A DNA stretch of 11,116 nt, from positions 1 through 11,116 of the forward strand of contig DASUSH010000096.1 of the NCBI GenBank assembly GCA_036375215.1. The letters are read 5' to 3'. Every line of letters starts with the position of its first letter. The first letter of the stretch is position 1. Shown in pieces: positions 7,992 to 11,116 of this stretch. This DNA is from DASUSH01 sp036375215 (lineage in GTDB: Bacteria > Actinomycetota > Thermoleophilia > Solirubrobacterales > 70-9). Both the position numbers and the translations under genes were made by a program. Under the pieces are notes generated by a model, which worked only from the letters and a program-made list of their open reading frames with translations, was not told where the DNA came from and did no database searches.

Positions 7992-8028
7992 CGGCGAGAA
8001 TGCTCCGCTTCGCGTCCGCTTCTCGCCG
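7992..8028 (+). repeat. Hairpin element with conserved 19-nt loop, copy 2 (khpA-trmD gap)
   Basis: A perfect 9-bp stem CGGCGAGAA (7992-8000) / TTCTCGCCG (8020-8028) encloses the 19-nt loop TGCTCCGCTTCGCGTCCGC. The loop differs from copy 1 at only three positions; two of these (second and last) covary as G-C versus C-G and could extend the stem past a bulged T. The hairpin fills the gap exactly: its first base follows the khpA stop and its last base precedes the trmD GTG. It could modulate translation of trmD. The role is unknown. Confidence 0.72.
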
Positions 8029-8697
8029 GTGAAGCTGGACTTCTTCACGCTGTTCCCCGAGGCGTTCGACTGGTTCGTCGCCCAGCGCCACGTCCGCAAC
8101 GCGCTCGCCCACGGAGCCGAGATCAACCGCCTGAACTACCGCGACACGACGCCGCTCGGGGCCGGCCAGGTCGACGACGCGCCCTACGGCGGCGGCGCCG
8201 GGATGGTGCTTCGCGTCGACGTCGTCGACGCGGCCCTGCGCGCGGCCTATCCCGAGCGCAGACCCGACCGGATCGTGCTGCTCACCCCCGGCGGGACCCA
8301 GTTCGACGAGGCGCTCGCCGGCGACCTCGCCGGCGAGCCGCACGTCGCGCTGCTCTGCGGCCGCTACGAGGGCTTCGACGAGCGCATCCGCGAGCACCTG
8401 GCGACCGACGCGGTCTCGATCGGCCGCTACGTGCTCGCCGGTGGCGAGCTGGCGGCGATGGTCGTCGCCGACGCGGTGCTGCGCAAGCTGCCGGGCGCGC
8501 TCGGGCACGCCGAGAGCGCGCTCGAGGAGTCGTTCTCGGCGGCGCTCGGCGGCGCCCCCGAGTACCCGCACTACACGCGCCCGCCGAGCTACCAGGGCTG
8601 GGACGTCCCCGACGTGCTCGTCTCCGGCGACCACGAGCGGGTCAGGGAGTGGCGGCTCGAGCAGAGCCGGCGCCGCGGGGAGGCCGGCTCCGAGTAG
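8029..8697 (+). CDS. trmD: tRNA (guanine-N1)-methyltransferase TrmD, short and with altered catalytic residue
   Basis: TrmD transfers a methyl group from S-adenosylmethionine to G37 of tRNAs, preventing +1 frameshifting. The 222-aa product starts at GTG with the family N-terminus MKLDFFTLFPEAF. SPOUT trefoil-knot motifs are present: DDAPYGGGAGMVLR at 49-62, LTPGGTQFDEALA, LLCGRYEGFDERI at 108-120, SIGRYVLAGGELAAMV at 130-145, PHYTRP at 180-185 and VLVSGDHERVREWRLEQS. Aligned by eye to my recollection of H. influenzae TrmD, the proposed general base D169 corresponds to E167 here (ALEESF instead of EEDSF). R154 is kept as R152, and the Asp of SIGDY is R133. The protein ends soon after EWRLEQS, about 25 residues short of the usual 240-250. 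GTG 8029 is directly preceded by a hairpin and has no SD. Confidence 0.95.
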   Translation: MKLDFFTLFPEAFDWFVAQRHVRNALAHGAEINRLNYRDTTPLGAGQVDDAPYGGGAGMVLRVDVVDAALRAAYPERRPDRIVLLTPGGTQFDEALAGDLAGEPHVALLCGRYEGFDERIREHLATDAVSIGRYVLAGGELAAMVVADAVLRKLPGALGHAESALEESFSAALGGAPEYPHYTRPPSYQGWDVPDVLVSGDHERVREWRLEQSRRRGEAGSE

Positions 8698-8709
8698 CCC
8701 GCACCCCTA

Positions 8710-8734
8710 CCCGGCATCCCTTGCGGGCGCCGGG
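8710..8734 (+). terminator. GC-rich hairpin downstream of trmD
   Basis: An outer stem CCCGGC (8710-8715) / GCCGGG (8729-8734) and an inner stem CCC/GGG with loop TTGC (8718-8727) form a compact two-part hairpin 12 nt after the trmD stop. No T tract follows, so it is either an atypical terminator or an mRNA-end stabiliser. Confidence 0.4.
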
Positions 8735-8752
8735 CATGCGAAAGGGGGCCGC

Positions 8753-8758
8753 TAAGAT
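8753..8758 (+). promoter_or_regulatory. Candidate -10 element for rplS
   Basis: TAAGAT matches TANNNT and lies in the 141-bp trmD-rplS gap. Transcription from it would start near 8765 and give a leader of about 75 nt containing the hairpin at 8768-8793. No good -35 is seen at 16-18 nt; a TTGCGG at 8721 is too far away. Confidence 0.35.
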
Positions 8759-8759
8759 T

Positions 8760-8802
8760 TCGCCCTCGCGCGGGCGACTTTTCCGTCCCGCGCTTCTTTT
8801 CT
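8760..8802 (+). terminator. Overlapping alternative hairpins with T tracts in the rplS leader (terminator or attenuator)
   Basis: Hairpin A pairs TCGCCC (8760-8765) with GGGCGA (8772-8777) and is followed by CTTTT. Hairpin B pairs GCGCGGG (8768-8774) with CCCGCGC (8787-8793) and is followed by TTCTTTTCT. They share bases 8768-8774, so only one can form. Hairpin B followed by a T-rich tract has the form of an intrinsic terminator. It lies 37 nt upstream of the rplS ATG, so it may end trmD transcription or act as an attenuator controlling rplS. Confidence 0.55.
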
Positions 8803-8809
8803 GTCCCGC
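8778..8809 (+). repeat. Imperfect direct repeat in the rplS leader
   Basis: CTTTTCCGTCCCGC (8778-8791) and CTTTTCTGTCCCGC (8796-8809) are 14-mers with one mismatch at a period of 18 nt. Each carries a CCCGC able to pair with the upstream GCGGG at 8770-8774, so the second copy offers a further alternative fold. Confidence 0.65.
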
Positions 8810-8838
8810 TTAGGCCAACGAGTCAAGATCGCCCGTCC

Positions 8839-9471
8839 ATGAGCAGCATCATCGAGAGCATCGAGCAGGCCCAGCTCAAGCGCGTCCCGCGCTTCGACGC
8901 CGGCGATCGCGTGCGGGTCCACTTCCAGGTCGTGGAGGGCAACCGCCGCCGCACCCAGGTCTTCGAGGGGATCGTGATCAAGCGCCAGGGCTCGGGCGCT
9001 CGCGAGACCTTCACCGTGCGCAAGCAGTCATTCGGCGTCGGCGTCGAGCGCACGTTCCCGCTGCACTCGCCCAAGATCGAGCGCCTCGAGGTGGCGGCTC
9101 GGGGCGATGTCCGCCGCGCCAAGCTCTACTACCTCCGCGGCCGGATCGGCAAGCGTGCTCGCGTCGCCGAGCGCCGCTGGGGGATCGACGAGGAGCTCGT
9201 GATCGCGGACGACACCGTCGACGAGCCGGTCGACTCCGAGGGAGTCGCCCAGTCGGAGGCCGACGTCGAAGACCTCGGCGCCGAGGAGGAAGGCGATGCC
9301 GGCGACGAGGCGCCCGAGGCGGAGGGCGCCGAGGAGCCCGCTGCAGAGGAGCCCGCTGCAGAGGAGCCCGAGGCGGAGGCGACCGCGGAGCCCGGGGCCG
9401 ACGCGGGCGAGGAGCCGCAGGAGGAGTCCGGCGAACCGGACGAGGCCGGCTCCGACGAGGAAAAGGACTGA
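8839..9471 (+). CDS. rplS: 50S ribosomal protein L19 with long acidic C-terminal extension
   Basis: L19 lies at the 30S-50S interface of the ribosome. The first 115 or so residues are a complete L19: SSIIESIEQAQLKRVPRFDA, RVHFQVVEGNRRRTQVFEG, FTVRKQSFGVGVERTFPLHSPKIE and AKLYYLRGRIGKRARVAERR. This is the usual full length of the family. Residues of about 117-210 form an added tail dominated by Glu, Asp, Ala, Pro and Gly, with a tandem EEPAA repeat and almost no Lys or Arg until the final EEKD. Such a tail is expected to be disordered and strongly negative, in contrast with the basic core. ATG 8839 gives the conserved N-terminus; there is no SD. The 141-bp leader holds alternative hairpins that may regulate it. 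Its stop codon overlaps the presumed lepB start. Confidence 0.96.
   Translation: MSSIIESIEQAQLKRVPRFDAGDRVRVHFQVVEGNRRRTQVFEGIVIKRQGSGARETFTVRKQSFGVGVERTFPLHSPKIERLEVAARGDVRRAKLYYLRGRIGKRARVAERRWGIDEELVIADDTVDEPVDSEGVAQSEADVEDLGAEEEGDAGDEAPEAEGAEEPAAEEPAAEEPEAEATAEPGADAGEEPQEESGEPDEAGSDEEKD
9331..9370 (+). repeat. 15-bp tandem repeat in the acidic tail of rplS
   Basis: GAGGAGCCCGCTGCA occurs twice perfectly (9331-9345, 9346-9360), followed by the first 10 bases of a third copy. It encodes EEPAA units in frame and indicates expansion of the L19 tail by slippage. Confidence 0.85.
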
Positions 9472-10079
9472 TCCCGAAGCCGAAAACCGGCGTCGGCGCG
9501 CTCGTCGAGCTCGTCGTCATCGTCGCCCTCGCGATCGGCCTGGCCCTCGGCATCCAGGCGTTCGTCGTCAAGCCGTACCAGATCCCCTCGGAGTCGATGG
9601 TGCCGACGCTCGAGGTCGGCCAACGCGTCCTGGTCAACCGGGTGAGCTTCCACTTCGGCGACCCCGGGGTGGGCGACATCGTCGTCTTCCATCCGCCGGT
9701 CGGCGCGGACCGCGGGAACCAGTGCGGCGTCGCGCGCGACCCCGGCGAGGCTTGCCAGGAGCCGACCCCCGAGGAGTCCGACACGAACTTCATCAAGCGC
9801 GTCGTCGCGGTCGGCGGCGATCGACTGCGGATCGAGAACGGGATCCCGATCGTGAACGGCGAGCCGGTCGAGGGCGACTGGGAGATCCGGCCGTGCCGCT
9901 CCGGAGGAACCTGCAATTTGCCGGAAGAGATCGAGATTCCGCCGGATCATTACTTCATGATGGGCGACAACCGTGGAGCCAGCGACGACAGCCGATTCTG
10001 GGGCCCCGTCCCCCGCGACTGGATCATCGGGAAGGCCTTCCTCACCTACTGGCCCCCCGACCGCATCGGGATCTTCTAG
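9471..10079 (+). CDS. lepB: Signal peptidase I (start codon non-canonical, presumed ATC)
   Basis: Signal peptidase I cleaves signal peptides on the outer face of the membrane with a Ser-Lys dyad. With the presumed start the product is 202 aa. It has a short basic N-terminus PKPKTG, a single transmembrane anchor of about residues 8-31 (VGALVELVVIVALAIGLALG), then box B IPSESMVPTL with catalytic Ser42, box D NFIKRVVAVGGDRL with Lys109, and box E GDNRGASDDSRFWGPV. Four cysteines (QCGVARDPGEAC and RPCRSGGTC) lie on the exported side and could form disulphides. The first ATG in frame (9597) is inside the active-site motif and would delete the anchor and Ser42. Upstream there is no ATG, GTG or TTG in frame as far as the rplS tail; ATC 9471 overlaps the rplS TGA and has GAGGA 9 nt upstream. 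A lost ATG, a sequencing error or translational coupling to rplS could each explain it. Confidence 0.9.
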   Translation: MPKPKTGVGALVELVVIVALAIGLALGIQAFVVKPYQIPSESMVPTLEVGQRVLVNRVSFHFGDPGVGDIVVFHPPVGADRGNQCGVARDPGEACQEPTPEESDTNFIKRVVAVGGDRLRIENGIPIVNGEPVEGDWEIRPCRSGGTCNLPEEIEIPPDHYFMMGDNRGASDDSRFWGPVPRDWIIGKAFLTYWPPDRIGIF

Positions 10080-10098
10080 GCCGGCGCCGAAGCGCAAG

Positions 10099-10770
10099 GT
10101 GAGCGCCCAGCGCCGCCGCCGCGCCGCCAAGCTCTTCAAGTTCGACCGCATGCTCGGCACCCGCTTCGTCGCGGGCGCCGACGAGGCGGGACGCGGCTCG
10201 CTCGCCGGCCCGCTCGTCGCCGCGGCGGTGCTGATCGACTACGCCTCCCTCTCGATGCGCGATCGCCGCGCCCTCGGTCAGCTCAACGACTCGAAGACGC
10301 GCAGCGAGGAGGAGCGCGAGGAGCTCTACCCCGTGATCGTCCGCGCGGCCGCCCACGTCGCGGTGACCGCGCGCTGCGTGCGCGGCATCGACTCGCGCGG
10401 CCTGCACGTCACCAACCTCGAGGCGCTCGCGAAGACGCTCGAGCGCGCCGCCGCGGCCGCGCCCGACCCCGGCGACCTCGTCTGCCTCACCGACGGCTTC
10501 TCGGTCGGCAAGCGCTGCGCGGTCGAGCACCGCCCGGTCGTCGACGGCGACGCCCGCAGCGCCGCGATCGCCTCCGCCTCGGTCATCGCCAAGGTGACGC
10601 GCGACCGCTACATGCGCCGGGCCCACGACGCCTATCCGGGCTGGGACTTCGACGCCAACGTCGGCTACTCGACGCCCGAGCACCGCGCGGCGATCGAGGC
10701 GAACGGGATCTCCAGCCTGCACCGCCGCTCCTTCCAGTCGATCGCCTACAGCCAGCTTGAGCTCGGCTGA
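10099..10770 (+). CDS. rnhB: Ribonuclease HII
   Basis: RNase HII nicks RNA:DNA hybrids and starts removal of misincorporated ribonucleotides from DNA. With GTG 10099 as start the product is 223 aa, normal for the family. A basic leader SAQRRRRAAKLFKFDR precedes the catalytic AGADEAGRGSLAGPL, with D28 and E29. Further motifs are LNDSK, LTDGF with D132, VVDGD with D151, SAAIASASVIAKVTRDRYM and LHRRSFQ near the C-terminus. The four acidic metal ligands correspond to D10, E11, D108 and D126 of the E. coli enzyme as I recall it. GTG 10099 is chosen because the LFKFDR helix normally precedes the active site; ATG 10150 would start only 10 residues before it. The start lies 20 nt after the lepB stop without a good SD. 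The rplS-lepB-rnhB order is conserved in many Gram-positive genomes. Confidence 0.95.
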   Translation: MSAQRRRRAAKLFKFDRMLGTRFVAGADEAGRGSLAGPLVAAAVLIDYASLSMRDRRALGQLNDSKTRSEEEREELYPVIVRAAAHVAVTARCVRGIDSRGLHVTNLEALAKTLERAAAAAPDPGDLVCLTDGFSVGKRCAVEHRPVVDGDARSAAIASASVIAKVTRDRYMRRAHDAYPGWDFDANVGYSTPEHRAAIEANGISSLHRRSFQSIAYSQLELG

Positions 10771-10773
10771 GCG

Positions 10774-11116
10774 ATGGCCGAGGCCGGCCAGGAGCTGCAC
10801 GGCCCCGAAGGCTTCCGCCTGGTCCTCGTGAAGACCGGCGCCGAGACCGGCGGCGAGCTGCTCCAGATGGAGGCGCACTACAGCGGCGAGGCCGGCATGC
10901 CGCCCGAGCACCTGCACCCGAGCCAGACCGAGCGCTTCGAGGTCCTGGAGGGCTCGATGCGCGCGATCGTCGGGGGAGAGGAGCGCGTCTACGGCCCCGG
11001 CGAGCCCTTCGAGGTGCCCTCCGGCACGCCGCACCAGATGGCGGCCGAGGGCCCCACCCGGATGCGCTGGGAGCTCCGCCCGGCCCTCCGCACCGCCGAC
11101 TTCTTCGAGCGCCTCT
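10774..11116 (+). CDS. Cupin-domain protein (3' truncated by window edge)
   Basis: This is the 5' part of a small cupin. The first 114 codons are visible and open to the window end. The first cupin motif is GMPPEHLHPSQTERFEVLEG at 41-60, with probable metal ligands H46, H48 and E53. The second is FEVPSGTPHQM at 79-89, with H87. Together these give the usual His/Glu set of a single-domain metal-binding cupin. After the barrel the sequence continues with MRWELRPALRTADFFERL. The substrate or reaction cannot be told from the sequence; related small cupins include sugar isomerases, dioxygenases and ligand-binding proteins. ATG 10774 starts 3 nt after the rnhB stop, so it is probably co-transcribed and may be translationally coupled. 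It is not a usual member of this housekeeping cluster. Confidence 0.85.
   Translation, partial: MAEAGQELHGPEGFRLVLVKTGAETGGELLQMEAHYSGEAGMPPEHLHPSQTERFEVLEGSMRAIVGGEERVYGPGEPFEVPSGTPHQMAAEGPTRMRWELRPALRTADFFERL

Noticed and set aside
9296..10102. A 268-codon plus-strand frame overlapping rplS and lepB
   Set aside because: It is an Arg/Pro-rich frame-shifted reading of the acidic L19 tail and lepB, with no motif.

Overview
The window is very GC-rich, densely coded DNA from a bacterial chromosome. Gene content, codon use, the sparse Shine-Dalgarno sites and the protein sequences point to an actinobacterium, most likely class Thermoleophilia (Solirubrobacterales or a relative). That placement is inferred from general protein character and is not tested here. 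It is a core housekeeping region with no sign of phage, transposon, CRISPR, tRNA or rRNA.

Layout, left to right: the 3' end of rnc (RNase III), smc, ftsY (all +); a convergent secreted hypothetical protein (-); a divergently oriented seven-helix membrane HD-GYP protein (+); then the ribosome/secretion cluster ffh, rpsP, khpA, trmD, rplS, lepB, rnhB (+); and the 5' part of a small cupin gene running off the right edge. Gaps are short. The only two sizeable ones are 141 bp each: 4501-4641 between the divergent genes, and 8698-8838, a structured leader ahead of rplS. No gene-free stretch exceeds 300 bases.

Functionally, FtsY and Ffh are receptor and targeting GTPase of the SRP pathway, and LepB removes signal peptides from exported proteins. 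RpsP, RplS, KhpA and TrmD serve ribosome structure, RNA binding and tRNA G37 methylation. RNase III and RNase HII process structured RNA and RNA:DNA hybrids, and SMC organises the chromosome. The secreted protein plus HD-GYP pair is an insert between ftsY and ffh.

The oddities are in the details. SMC is about two thirds of normal length, lacks a recognisable hinge, and has an acidic insert in its C-terminal head. Two hairpins share a near-identical 19-nt loop but have compensatorily different stems; they sit in the smc-ftsY and khpA-trmD gaps, the second where rimM would normally be. The rplS leader holds overlapping, mutually exclusive hairpins each followed by a T tract. L19 has a roughly 90-residue acidic tail. 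TrmD is short and carries Glu where the proposed catalytic Asp should be. lepB has no ATG/GTG/TTG start ahead of its membrane anchor; an ATC overlapping the rplS stop sits exactly where a start is expected.
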